Shown piece after piece: positions 15,590 through 22,322 of a stretch of 36,831 nt of DNA. The notes beneath the pieces are model-generated. The model did no database searches and was not told the DNA's origin. It saw nothing but the letters and a program-made list of their open reading frames with translations. The stretch's first letter is position 1, and every line of letters starts with the position of its first letter. Origin of the DNA: an uncultured Eubacteriales bacterium (GTDB lineage: Bacteria; Bacillota; Clostridia; Oscillospirales; Oscillospiraceae). A program made the translations under genes and the position numbers. The stretch is taken from assembly GCA_900547315.1 (NCBI GenBank), contig URGI01000011.1:1-36831 (forward strand), read 5' to 3'.

Positions 15590-15811
15590 TTACTCGACTT
15601 CGATCATTTCCGCGTCGGCTTTTCTGAGACTCAGCTCATAACCGCGGACAGTGACCTCAACGGGGTCTCCCAGAGGGGCGACCTTGCGGACGTAAACTTC
15701 GACGCCCTTGGTAATGCCCATGTCCATGATCCTGCGTTTGACAGGACCCTCGCCGTGGAGCTTGACGACCTTGACAGTTTCGCCTATCTTGGTCTCCTTC
15801 AGTGTTTTCAT
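15590..15811 (-). CDS. feoA: FeoA-domain protein, second gene of feo locus 2
   Basis: A 73-residue FeoA with the full core RRIMDMGITKGVEVYVRKVAPLGDP and VTVRGYELSLRKADAEMIEVE. It is clearly closer to the copy of locus 1 (10174-10404) than to its immediate upstream neighbour. AGGAGAG precedes the ATG. It lies 45 bp before feoB and is most likely the direct FeoB partner. Confidence 0.92.
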   Translation of the reverse strand: MKTLKETKIGETVKVVKLHGEGPVKRRIMDMGITKGVEVYVRKVAPLGDPVEVTVRGYELSLRKADAEMIEVE

Positions 15812-15834
15812 AGTCCTCTCTCCTTTTTTGGTTT

Positions 15835-16047
15835 TTATACCATGATCTTGCTTGCCATCTCTTTGCTGATGGCGATTCTGGCTTCCTTGACCTTGACGAT
15901 GACGTTGCCGCCGATGGTCGAAATGACCGTAACGGTTCCGCCCGCGACAATGCCGAGATCCTCCAGATGTTTTTTTACTTCAGGACTGCCGCCGACTTTT
16001 CGGATCATGTTCTCCTCACCGGCGTCTGTCAGAGTAAGCGGCATCAT
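15835..16047 (-). CDS. feoA: FeoA-domain protein, first gene of feo locus 2
   Basis: A 70-residue divergent FeoA: MPLTLTDAGEENMIRKVGGS, then KKHLEDLGIVAGGTVTVIST and a C-terminal ARIAISKEMASKIMV. It keeps the DLG-I-G turn but lacks the APLGDP and RGYEL signatures of the other two. This is the common first FeoA of tandem feoA-feoA-feoB operons. GGAGGG is six bases before the first of two ATG codons. The tandem may form a heteromeric regulatory partner for FeoB; this is inference. Confidence 0.88.
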   Translation of the reverse strand: MMPLTLTDAGEENMIRKVGGSPEVKKHLEDLGIVAGGTVTVISTIGGNVIVKVKEARIAISKEMASKIMV

Positions 16048-16078
16048 ATATATCCCTCCGTATCTTAGCTCTGTGGTC

Positions 16079-16167
16079 GGTTAACAGCCTCTAACCCAAA
16101 GTCGAAAGAAAAAGGTTAAGTGCCTTTAACCGTGACATAGTTTAACACGACTAACCTTGTGTGTCAA
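16079..16167 (-). promoter_or_regulatory. feo locus 2 promoter with three DtxR-type boxes
   Basis: Minus-strand promoter: -35 TTGACA (16167-16162), 17 bp, -10 TAAACT (16144-16139). Three boxes follow the same pattern: AGTTTA-N6-CTAACC (16139-16156, over the -10 and spacer), GGTTAA-N6-TTAACC (16114-16131, at the expected start of transcription) and GGTTAA-N6-CTAACC (16079-16096, in the leader). The box-over-minus-10 arrangement matches feo locus 1 to within one base, which argues for a common repressor. Confidence 0.75.
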
Positions 16168-16202
16168 TAGCTTTTTTTAATATTTTTTTCGACCTTGCAT
16201 TT

Positions 16203-16230
16203 TTGGTTAAATTGTGTTAACCTATATATT
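16203..16230 (+). promoter_or_regulatory. Promoter and operator of the plus-strand DtxR gene
   Basis: A perfect box GGTTAA-N6-TTAACC (16205-16222) lies between a possible -35 TTGGTT (16203-16208) and -10 TATATT (16225-16230, 16-bp spacer). It matches the perfect box in the divergent feo promoter 91 bp away. Autoregulation by the DtxR protein is the natural reading. The box is clear; the exact promoter hexamers are tentative. Confidence 0.65.
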
Positions 16231-16260
16231 ACAAAACAGCAAAGGATGGTGCAGATTGCC

Positions 16261-16641
16261 ATGGAGATATTGAGAGCTTCCGAGGATTACCTCGAGGCAA
16301 TGCTGATGATGAAGGAAAAACATGGCTATGTCCGTTCCATCGATGTGGCCGAGTTCTTAGGCGTGACAAAGCCCAGCGTAAGCTATGCGACCAAACGGCT
16401 CAGAGAAAGCGGGCATATCACGATGGACAAAGACGGCCTGATAACCCTGACCGACACCGGTATGGCGGTCGCTTCGAGCATGCTTGACCGGCACAAGACG
16501 CTGACGGCGTTTCTTATCGACATCGGCGTCGATAAAGAGACAGCCGAGGCAGACGCCTGCAAGATCGAGCACGACATCAGCCAGCAGACCTTTGAGGCCA
16601 TATGCCGCCACGCGAAGATCCACATCGGCAGCGAGGGCTGA
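16261..16641 (+). CDS. DtxR/MntR-family metal-dependent regulator
   Basis: A 126-residue metalloregulator. MEILRASEDYLEAMLMMKEK is the family-typical N-terminus, followed by a winged helix (VRSIDVAEFLGVTKPSVSYATKRLRESGHI) and a metal-binding/dimerisation region containing RHKTLTAFLIDIGVDKETAEADACKIEHDIS. The latter carries the conserved H-x-L-x-x-F and E-A-D-A-C-x-x-E-H patterns, where Cys and two His/Glu act as metal ligands. No SH3-like domain is present. I start at 16261 rather than an upstream ATG because family alignment begins there; the AAAGGA site is about 14 nt away, which is long. It is divergent from feo locus 2 and shares the operator region. Confidence 0.9.
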   Translation: MEILRASEDYLEAMLMMKEKHGYVRSIDVAEFLGVTKPSVSYATKRLRESGHITMDKDGLITLTDTGMAVASSMLDRHKTLTAFLIDIGVDKETAEADACKIEHDISQQTFEAICRHAKIHIGSEG

Positions 16642-16669
16642 GTCAGCTACCTATTAATATTATGAAGAC

Positions 16670-16712
16670 AGCGCCGGAAATTTTTGGTCAACGTGCCGAA
16701 ATTTCCGGCGCT
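16670..16712. repeat. Long 14-bp inverted repeat in intergenic region
   Basis: Perfect arms AGCGCCGGAAATTT (16670-16683) and its complement (16699-16712), with a 15-base loop. It lies 28 bp after the DtxR stop. Neither side has a canonical T-run, although the A/T-rich base of the stem could assist termination. It may act as a terminator for the DtxR message or a structural repeat element. A small perfect palindrome, CAATGCATTG, follows at 16716-16725. Confidence 0.55.
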
Positions 16713-16779
16713 AAACAATGCATTGTGCCGATTATTGCAATTTACACAAAATTCACTTCTTTTCTGTCGTTCATCGTGA

Positions 16780-16813
16780 TATAATAAACATATAAAGAGG
16801 GGCTTTTCCCCTC
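16780..16813 (+). promoter_or_regulatory. HPF promoter -10 and leader hairpin
   Basis: A perfect TATAAT (16780-16785) has no good -35 at 17 bp (TTCTTT), so it may need an activator or alternative sigma factor. Twelve bases later the leader carries a short hairpin GAGGGG/CCCCTC (16797-16802 and 16808-16813), upstream of the Shine-Dalgarno. Confidence 0.45.
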
Positions 16814-16848
16814 AAGGTACCAGTGGATATCGAAAGGAGTTGGCACTA

Positions 16849-17400
16849 ATGAAGTTCACTTTTACCGAGAAGAAGATGGATTCCTCCGAGGATCTGAGAG
16901 CCTATGCCACAAAGAAGATCAGCAAGCTCGACCGTCTGTTCAAGACCGAGGCCGAAGCCTATGTCACCTTCAGCATTGAGCGCGGGCGCTTCCTCGCCGA
17001 GATCACGATCCATAACAACGGCCTGTACTATCGGGCAAGCGAACTGACGAACGACATGTACGCCTCGGTTGACTCCGGCGTAGCGGCCATTGAGCGCCAG
17101 ATACGCAGAAACAAGAAGCGGCTCGAAAAGCGGCTTCGCGAGGGCGCGCTCGAGCATGAGAGCTCTCCGGCATTTGTCCCTGTGGAGGATGATGCCGATG
17201 AGGAATTCAAAATCGTACGCAGCAAGCATTTTTCCATCAAGCCTATGTCGGCGGAGGAGGCTATTCTGCAGATGAATCTGCTCGGCCATGAGTTCTTCGT
17301 GTTCCGTAATATGGACGCGGGTGACGCCATCTCCGTTGTCTATCAGCGCAAGCAGGGCGGTTACGGCCTGATCTGCGATGATGGGCTTCTGGACGATTGA
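16849..17400 (+). CDS. hpf: Ribosome hibernation promoting factor, long form
   Basis: A 183-residue long HPF that dimerises ribosomes into inactive 100S particles in slow growth. The N-terminal S30AE domain (about 1-100) includes MKFTFTEKKMDSSEDLRAYA and KKISKLDRLFKTEAEAYVTF. An acidic linker (VEDDADEE) leads to the C-terminal dimerisation domain with IVRSKHFSIKPMSAEEAILQ, MNLLGHEFFVFRN and VVYQRKQGGYGLI. The ATG at 16849 is chosen because GAAAGGAG is nine bases upstream. It is monocistronic, with a TATAAT promoter and a palindromic terminator. Confidence 0.95.
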   Translation: MKFTFTEKKMDSSEDLRAYATKKISKLDRLFKTEAEAYVTFSIERGRFLAEITIHNNGLYYRASELTNDMYASVDSGVAAIERQIRRNKKRLEKRLREGALEHESSPAFVPVEDDADEEFKIVRSKHFSIKPMSAEEAILQMNLLGHEFFVFRNMDAGDAISVVYQRKQGGYGLICDDGLLDD

Positions 17401-17430
17401 TATATAGGAAGTCAGCAGTCAGACAGTTCG

Positions 17431-17456
17431 AAAAGGCGGTCATATGACCGCCTTTT
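17431..17456. terminator. Intrinsic terminator after hpf
   Basis: A self-complementary 26-bp palindrome with a CATATG centre. The stem is AAAAGGCGGTC/GACCGCCTTTT, so it can act on either strand; it ends the hpf message. Confidence 0.8.
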
Positions 17457-17534
17457 CCATAAACGCCCCGAATATTCATTCCACAGCGCGGATTTGCATC
17501 AAAATGTTGTTATTTTGTAGATTATTCTTGCATA

Positions 17535-17564
17535 TTGTGTTTACCTGGATTAACATTGTATAAG
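17535..17564 (+). promoter_or_regulatory. Possible promoter of the zinc-ribbon gene
   Basis: TTGTGT (17535-17540), 18 bp, TATAAG (17559-17564), followed by an AT-rich leader of about 45 nt. The hexamers deviate from consensus and other pairings are possible. Confidence 0.4.
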
Positions 17565-17611
17565 TATTTCGCGCATAAATATTATACAATACATAAACGG
17601 AGGTATGAACC

Positions 17612-17848
17612 ATGAAATGTCCGCGCTGCGGAAACGAGATGGTGCTTGACACCCATCGCAAATATCCGCTCAACATGTGCTACGAATGCGGTTATATGGA
17701 GGGGCGTCCCGTCGGGGATACCACCAGCAAGACCAACTACGAGCATATGAAGAACCTCAACTTCAACGAGATGGTAGTTTTCCTCTCCAAGGGACTCGGC
17801 CTCGAAGAATCCGTTGTGAGCAACTGGCTGAACGATCCCCTCGACTGA
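17612..17848 (+). CDS. Small zinc-ribbon protein
   Basis: A 78-residue protein opening with a two-knuckle zinc ribbon: CPRC (Cys3, Cys6) and CYEC (Cys23, Cys26). The rest is a helical segment (YEHMKNLNFNEMVVFLSKGLGLEESVVSNWL) with no recognised fold. GGAGG lies eight bases before the ATG. It is monocistronic, flanked by the hpf terminator and a strong bidirectional terminator. The Cys spacing supports structural zinc. A role in nucleic-acid or protein binding is possible, but no function can be assigned. Confidence 0.75.
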   Translation: MKCPRCGNEMVLDTHRKYPLNMCYECGYMEGRPVGDTTSKTNYEHMKNLNFNEMVVFLSKGLGLEESVVSNWLNDPLD

Positions 17849-17858
17849 GATAAAAATT

Positions 17859-17893
17859 CTGCGCCGGTGCAGCTTTGCACCGGCGCAGTTTTT
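17859..17893. terminator. Bidirectional terminator, zinc-ribbon gene / dehydratase operon
   Basis: A perfect 13-bp stem, CTGCGCCGGTGCA/TGCACCGGCGCAG, with a 4-base loop. It is followed on the plus strand by TTTTTATATTTT and preceded by an A-rich stretch that becomes a U-tract on the minus strand. It serves both convergent units. Confidence 0.85.
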
Positions 17894-17902
17894 ATATTTT
17901 CC

Positions 17903-19447
17903 TTACCATGCCTCGGAATCGTCAAAATCGATGAGCGTGGGGTCGACCGGCTCCTCGCGCAGCACGGAGGACATGTAGGCGCTCACCTGGCGGCGCATGT
18001 CGCGTCTGGATATCGTGCGGCAGTCCATCAGATCCTGCTGCACCCAGATGAAGTTTATCTTCCGCTCGCGCGCCTGATCGTCGAATATGCCCTGCAGACC
18101 GTCCATGCCCTTGCAGGATATCTGGTCATACATGATTATCGTGTCGACTCCGTATTCCTCCGCGACGCGCCACATCTCGTCCACAGCGTTCTTATAGCCT
18201 CCCTTGGTGTGCTTGCGCATGGTCGTGCGCTGGAAGGTCAGCGCCAGCCCCTCGAGTGCGCGGCGGCGGGTCGAGGTGTCGATGATCTGCTGGGAGATAT
18301 GCGTCTCCATATCCATGACGCAGACTATGCCCCAGCACAGCTCCAGCCAGTTGGCGAAATTGGTGTAGTAGTTCGCCGGACACGACCAGACCAGCGCCTT
18401 GTGGCGCATCTCGCGCGAGCACGGCAGGCGCCTGGCGTAGCCGTCCTGCATGATGCGGCGCACCTTGCTGTCGGCCTTTATGAACCGGTCATCCATGCCG
18501 CCGTGCAGGTGGAAGGAGTACATCCTGTACAGCCACGGCGTCGGCCCCGTGACCTGCGGGTACTTCGTCCGGTTTATCTCCCAAAGGTCGAGATGGAAGC
18601 GCGTGACCTCGTTGTAGTTCTCCATGCCCTTATAAAATGCGTCCCAGTCGAACTTCTCCCCCGTCTGCTGCTCGATGAATTCGATGCAGCCCATGATCTC
18701 CTCGACCGCGTAGTCCTGCGCGTCGACATCGTCGTTGTATCTCAGCGGTACGCCCAGCTCGTATGTCGGCAGCTTGAAATATCTGTCCTGATACTCGCTT
18801 GTCATGACGCTGCCGTCGCAGGGCATGTTGCAGGAGATGAAGCATTTGCCGAATATCGGGTAGTCCCCTTCTATGGCGACGCCCGCCTCAGCCGACGGCA
18901 GCGGGCAGACGTCGGCGGGTACGCCGTAGTTCTCCACGCTGTCGAGATACACCGGCGGAAGCTGCTGGTTTATCATCGAGGCGAGGAAAATCGGTATCGT
19001 CTGCACCGGAAGCCCGATAAGATTCGGGAAGCCGGACATTATCTCCGTCGGCACCAGCTCGTCAAGGCAGACTATCCTGTCCGAGAGCGACTTTTTGCCG
19101 CCAATGGACATGTCCGCGTCGAACATTGTGCCGATGATATCCGTCGTATGCTTGATTATCACGTCGTACAGCAGGTGGCCGGAGCGGAGCTGCACGCCGC
19201 GGTTGCCCTCAAGCTGGCGGTCAATGAAGGCCGGAACGGTGAGATACGTCGCCATCCAGCGGTATTTCCACAGCCCTTTCACGACCTGAAGCGGGCTTTT
19301 CAGCACGAAGGCTATCATGTCCTTCCATGTCGTGAGCCACCAGCGGAAATCGTACAACGTGTCCCGCAGGCCGCGCCATTCGCGGGTCCTGCGCAGGCCG
19401 CTCACGGCCTGATATGTATCGCCGAGGCCGGTTTTCCTTTGCGGCAT
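17903..19447 (-). CDS. 2-hydroxyacyl-CoA dehydratase subunit (HgdA/HgdB family), 514 aa
   Basis: A 514-residue member of the 2-hydroxyacyl-CoA dehydratase / benzoyl-CoA reductase family. These enzymes use an ATP-activated electron on [4Fe-4S] clusters to remove water from, or reduce, an acyl-CoA. Candidate cluster ligands are the Cys of GKCFISCNMPCDGSVMT near residue 210 and WSCPANYY near 345. The chain is longer than typical subunits (about 380-430), with an extended N-terminus (residues 1-110) of unknown role. Its ATG shares one base with the stop of its partner (TAATG). Neither the ATPase activator (HgdC/FldI type) nor an acyl-CoA dehydrogenase is nearby, so substrate and even reaction type remain open. 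Confidence 0.8.
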   Translation of the reverse strand: MPQRKTGLGDTYQAVSGLRRTREWRGLRDTLYDFRWWLTTWKDMIAFVLKSPLQVVKGLWKYRWMATYLTVPAFIDRQLEGNRGVQLRSGHLLYDVIIKHTTDIIGTMFDADMSIGGKKSLSDRIVCLDELVPTEIMSGFPNLIGLPVQTIPIFLASMINQQLPPVYLDSVENYGVPADVCPLPSAEAGVAIEGDYPIFGKCFISCNMPCDGSVMTSEYQDRYFKLPTYELGVPLRYNDDVDAQDYAVEEIMGCIEFIEQQTGEKFDWDAFYKGMENYNEVTRFHLDLWEINRTKYPQVTGPTPWLYRMYSFHLHGGMDDRFIKADSKVRRIMQDGYARRLPCSREMRHKALVWSCPANYYTNFANWLELCWGIVCVMDMETHISQQIIDTSTRRRALEGLALTFQRTTMRKHTKGGYKNAVDEMWRVAEEYGVDTIIMYDQISCKGMDGLQGIFDDQARERKINFIWVQQDLMDCRTISRRDMRRQVSAYMSSVLREEPVDPTLIDFDDSEAW

Positions 19448-20643
19448 TACAAGCCCTCCTTTGCCATATTTATATTCTTTATCTCAAGGCTCTCCACAAA
19501 CGCCTGAACGCGCGTGCGCAGCTGGCCGGATGCGCTGCCGGTATACTGCCGGTCAACGCAGACGGTCGGCACGCCCATCTCCTCGGTCAGGATATGCGAG
19601 GCGAGCGGGCGCTCATAGCCCCAGAACTCGCAGAACTTCAGCGCCTCGTACAGTACGCCGTCGGCATGATATTCCTTCACGAGCCGGTAGACAAATTCGC
19701 GCCGGTCGAGCACCTTGTCGCGCGCCATGTAGCGCGGACACTGGCTGGACTGCTGATAGAAGCGGCATATCTGGCGCAGCGCGGGTTCGCCCTCGCGCAG
19801 CGGTATCTCCTGCCGCCCCGGCAGCGCGCCGAAGCAGAAGCGGTCGGCGACGACGAGCGCGCCGGACTGCTCAACGGTCTTTATAAACTCCGGATCGTCT
19901 ATCTCGGAGCCTACGATGACGATACGCGCGCGGTACGGGCTTTTCTCGTCCGGCTCGCGGGTCTTCAGCTCCTCGAGCGTCTCGCGCAGATGCGGCAGTA
20001 TCAGCTTTTTCGGACAGCAGTAGGACACCAGACAGAGTACATGGTATTCATAGCCCGTCACGGGCGGGTTCTTCAGCTTGCGCATATTCCCTATCTCGGT
20101 CAGTATGCGGCAGACCTCGTTGTGCTCGGCGACGGCGGCTCGTATCGCGGCGTCGGATATGTCGGTGCCGAATTTCGCGTTCATCGGTTCGAGTATCTTC
20201 CGCATTATCTGGTTCTCATAATGCTTCAGCCCGTGCTCGGTTATCTTGAACGGCACGTCGATGAACGAGACGAAGAAGTCCGGCTTGTCCACAAGGCGCA
20301 GCAACTCGAAATGCTCCAGCGCGCGGTTCATCTCCGAGCAGGTCTCGCCGCCTGCGATGGCGTCAAGAAAGCTGTACCCGCCCTCGATGCCGCGCTCCAC
20401 CAGCGCCTTCGAGTAGCCGCAGAGATAGTTTGTAAGGTAGTAGGTCGAGATGTCCATCGACCCTGTGCGCGGCGCGCGCATACGCACGGAAAAGCAGTTG
20501 TCAAGATTCAGCAGCACCTCCGGCACATGATAACATGTGTAGCCGATCGGGTGCGCCCCGCTCTCCGCCGCGCGCAGAACAAGCTCGTTCGCTGCGTCGT
20601 CGAGCAGATGCTCGAAGTATATGAGATGTTTCAGATCCCTCAT
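19447..20643 (-). CDS. 2-hydroxyacyl-CoA dehydratase subunit (HgdB family), 398 aa
   Basis: A 398-residue partner subunit of normal family length. Candidate cluster-ligand cysteines are in IGYTCYHVPEVLL near residue 36, GGETCSEMNRALEH near 100, and LCLVSYCCPKK near 210. The C-terminal half (GVLYEALKFCEFWGYERPLASHIL, then VPTVCVDRQYTGSASGQLRTRVQAF) matches the conserved acyl-CoA dehydratase end, including the final RTR-aromatic stretch. It is the first gene of a two-gene operon. A consensus promoter and a GGGGGA Shine-Dalgarno precede it. It is divergent from the MazG-ADH operon, with the two -35 elements only 3 bp apart. Confidence 0.85.
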   Translation of the reverse strand: MRDLKHLIYFEHLLDDAANELVLRAAESGAHPIGYTCYHVPEVLLNLDNCFSVRMRAPRTGSMDISTYYLTNYLCGYSKALVERGIEGGYSFLDAIAGGETCSEMNRALEHFELLRLVDKPDFFVSFIDVPFKITEHGLKHYENQIMRKILEPMNAKFGTDISDAAIRAAVAEHNEVCRILTEIGNMRKLKNPPVTGYEYHVLCLVSYCCPKKLILPHLRETLEELKTREPDEKSPYRARIVIVGSEIDDPEFIKTVEQSGALVVADRFCFGALPGRQEIPLREGEPALRQICRFYQQSSQCPRYMARDKVLDRREFVYRLVKEYHADGVLYEALKFCEFWGYERPLASHILTEEMGVPTVCVDRQYTGSASGQLRTRVQAFVESLEIKNINMAKEGL

Positions 20644-20690
20644 TGCCGTCCCCCTATAATTATTTTGTTTTGACAGATTTCCCTGACGTG

Positions 20691-20719
20691 ATTATACATT
20701 ATGCAAAAAGTCTTTTCAA
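20691..20719 (-). promoter_or_regulatory. Promoter of the dehydratase operon
   Basis: Minus strand: TTGAAA (20719-20714), 17 bp, TATAAT (20696-20691). Its -35 lies 3 bp from the -35 of the divergent plus-strand promoter, so the two may compete or share a regulator. Confidence 0.7.
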
Positions 20720-20722
20720 CAC

Positions 20723-20751
20723 TTGACTTGGTGATAAATAGTAATTAAAAT
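20723..20751 (+). promoter_or_regulatory. Promoter of the MazG-ADH-XRE operon
   Basis: TTGACT (20723-20728), 17 bp, TAAAAT (20746-20751), with transcription expected close to the MazG start codon. It is back-to-back with the dehydratase promoter. Confidence 0.65.
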
Positions 20752-20778
20752 AGAAAAAAGCGTATGCGAGGTTCAGAT

Positions 20779-21090
20779 ATGATAGATGACAGCGCCGTTT
20801 ACGGCTTTCTCGACGAGTACAAGCTCCGCTGCGGGATAACCGAGCGGTATATTGACCTGTCGTCCGAGGTCGGCGAGCTCGGCAAGGAGCTGCTGAAAGC
20901 GACGGATTACGGCAAGGTCGATTTCAGAATGACGGCGGACACAGAGCAGGAGCTTGGCGACTGCCTGTTTTCCCTCATCGCGCTGAGCCGTGAGCTTGGC
21001 ATAGACCCCGCAGCCGCTCTTGACTCCACATTGGCAAAATACAAGCGCAGATTCGACGCAAAGGGCCGCATAGGCTCTGATGATAACTGA
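20779..21090 (+). CDS. MazG-like nucleotide pyrophosphohydrolase
   Basis: A small all-alpha NTP-PPase of about 103 residues. The metal-binding signature is present: EVGELGKELLK (E-x-x-E type) and later EQELGDCLFSLIALSRELGID (E-x-x-D). Single-domain MazG-like enzymes hydrolyse non-canonical or damaged NTPs. I favour the ATG at 20779 because GAGG precedes it at six bases, while the ATG at 20764 has no Shine-Dalgarno. It lies 23 bp before the alcohol dehydrogenase gene and shares its transcript. Confidence 0.8.
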   Translation: MIDDSAVYGFLDEYKLRCGITERYIDLSSEVGELGKELLKATDYGKVDFRMTADTEQELGDCLFSLIALSRELGIDPAAALDSTLAKYKRRFDAKGRIGSDDN

Positions 21091-21113
21091 AAATCTATAC
21101 AACGGAGGCAATT

Positions 21114-22322
21114 ATGCGATTTATTGATAAGGCATGGTACAGAAGCTTTCAGATGGGCATGAACATCGGCAGCCGCGCGCTCTACTGGCGCAAGCCCATC
21201 CTCGTCTCCGGCGAGGGCAGCTCGAAGAATATCGCTCCCCTGCTCAAGGAGCATGACGTCAGCCGCGTCATGGTCGTCACCGGTCGGCACGTCGGCAAGT
21301 CTCTCGCTCCGGCGATACTCGAAAGCCTGAAGGCCGCCGGTATCGAATATTACCATTTCAGCGAGGTCGAGGCGAACCCCTCCACGACCACTGTGTTCAA
21401 GATCCGCGAAGCATACCGTGACAATTACTGCAACGGCTTTCTCGCAATCGGCGGCGGCTCGCCGATGGACGCCGCGAAGGCCGCGGCCGCGCTTATCGTC
21501 CGTCCGGACAAACAGATAGGCGACATGGCGGGTCTTTTCAAAGTCGGCCGCAGGCTGCCGCCCTTCGTCGCCGTGCCGACGACCGCGGGCACCGGCTCGG
21601 AGACGACGATTGCTGCCGTCATTACCGACGCCGCGACGCATCATAAATACGCCATCATGGATCTGAACCTTGTCCCGCTGTACGCAGTCATGGATCCGGA
21701 GCTGACGCGCGACCTCCCGCAGAAAACCACGTCCACGACCGGTATGGACGCCCTGACCCACGCGGTCGAGGCCTATCTCTGCTGGACGAACAACACCGCC
21801 GAGAGCATCCGGCTCGCCGAGGAAGCGGTCATCGCGATCTTCAAATATCTTGAGCGCGCATATAACAACGGCAGCGACATGGAAGCGCGCGAGGAGATGC
21901 TGAAGGCATCGTTCAAAGCGGGCTTCGCGTTCACGCGGGCGGGCGTCGGCAACGTTCACGCCATAGCGCACACGATGGGCGGCATATACGGCACCCCGCA
22001 CGGGCTTGCGAACGCCGTTATTCTCCCGATAGTCCTTGAGGACTACGGCGAGGTCGTTTATAAAAAGCTCGCGCATCTTGCGGAGATATCCGGTGTCGCC
22101 AGAACCGGCAGCGACGAAGAGAAGGCCAAGGCCTTCATCGCCGAGATATACGCCATGAACAAGCGCATGGGCATCCCCGAGGGGCTGCACGTTGAGGAGA
22201 AGGACATCCCCCAGATGGTCGAATGGGCGCTTGCCGAAGCGAACCCGACCTATCCCGTACCCGTACTGTATGACGAGGCGCGCTGCGCCTCGGTCATCCT
22301 CCGCATAAATGAGAGGGCCTGA
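21114..22322 (+). CDS. Iron-containing alcohol dehydrogenase
   Basis: A 402-residue group III alcohol dehydrogenase. The NAD(P)-binding loop is AIGGGSPMDAAKA (about 113-125), PTTAGTGSETT follows near 160, and the metal site is formed by Asp in AVMDPEL, His in GMDALTHAVEAY and the two His of AHTMGGIYGTPHG. These enzymes interconvert aldehydes and alcohols using Fe2+ and a nicotinamide cofactor. GGAGG is five bases before the ATG. Its stop overlaps the start of the following XRE gene (TGATG). Substrate unknown; butanol, 1,3-propanediol or succinic-semialdehyde reducing types all share these motifs. Confidence 0.92.
   Translation: MRFIDKAWYRSFQMGMNIGSRALYWRKPILVSGEGSSKNIAPLLKEHDVSRVMVVTGRHVGKSLAPAILESLKAAGIEYYHFSEVEANPSTTTVFKIREAYRDNYCNGFLAIGGGSPMDAAKAAAALIVRPDKQIGDMAGLFKVGRRLPPFVAVPTTAGTGSETTIAAVITDAATHHKYAIMDLNLVPLYAVMDPELTRDLPQKTTSTTGMDALTHAVEAYLCWTNNTAESIRLAEEAVIAIFKYLERAYNNGSDMEAREEMLKASFKAGFAFTRAGVGNVHAIAHTMGGIYGTPHGLANAVILPIVLEDYGEVVYKKLAHLAEISGVARTGSDEEKAKAFIAEIYAMNKRMGIPEGLHVEEKDIPQMVEWALAEANPTYPVPVLYDEARCASVILRINERA

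Noticed and set aside
17867..20673. Two long overlapping plus-strand frames (546 and 419 codons).
   Set aside because: They mirror the two dehydratase subunits on the minus strand and begin inside a terminator; composition is Arg/Leu/Ala-rich shadow sequence.
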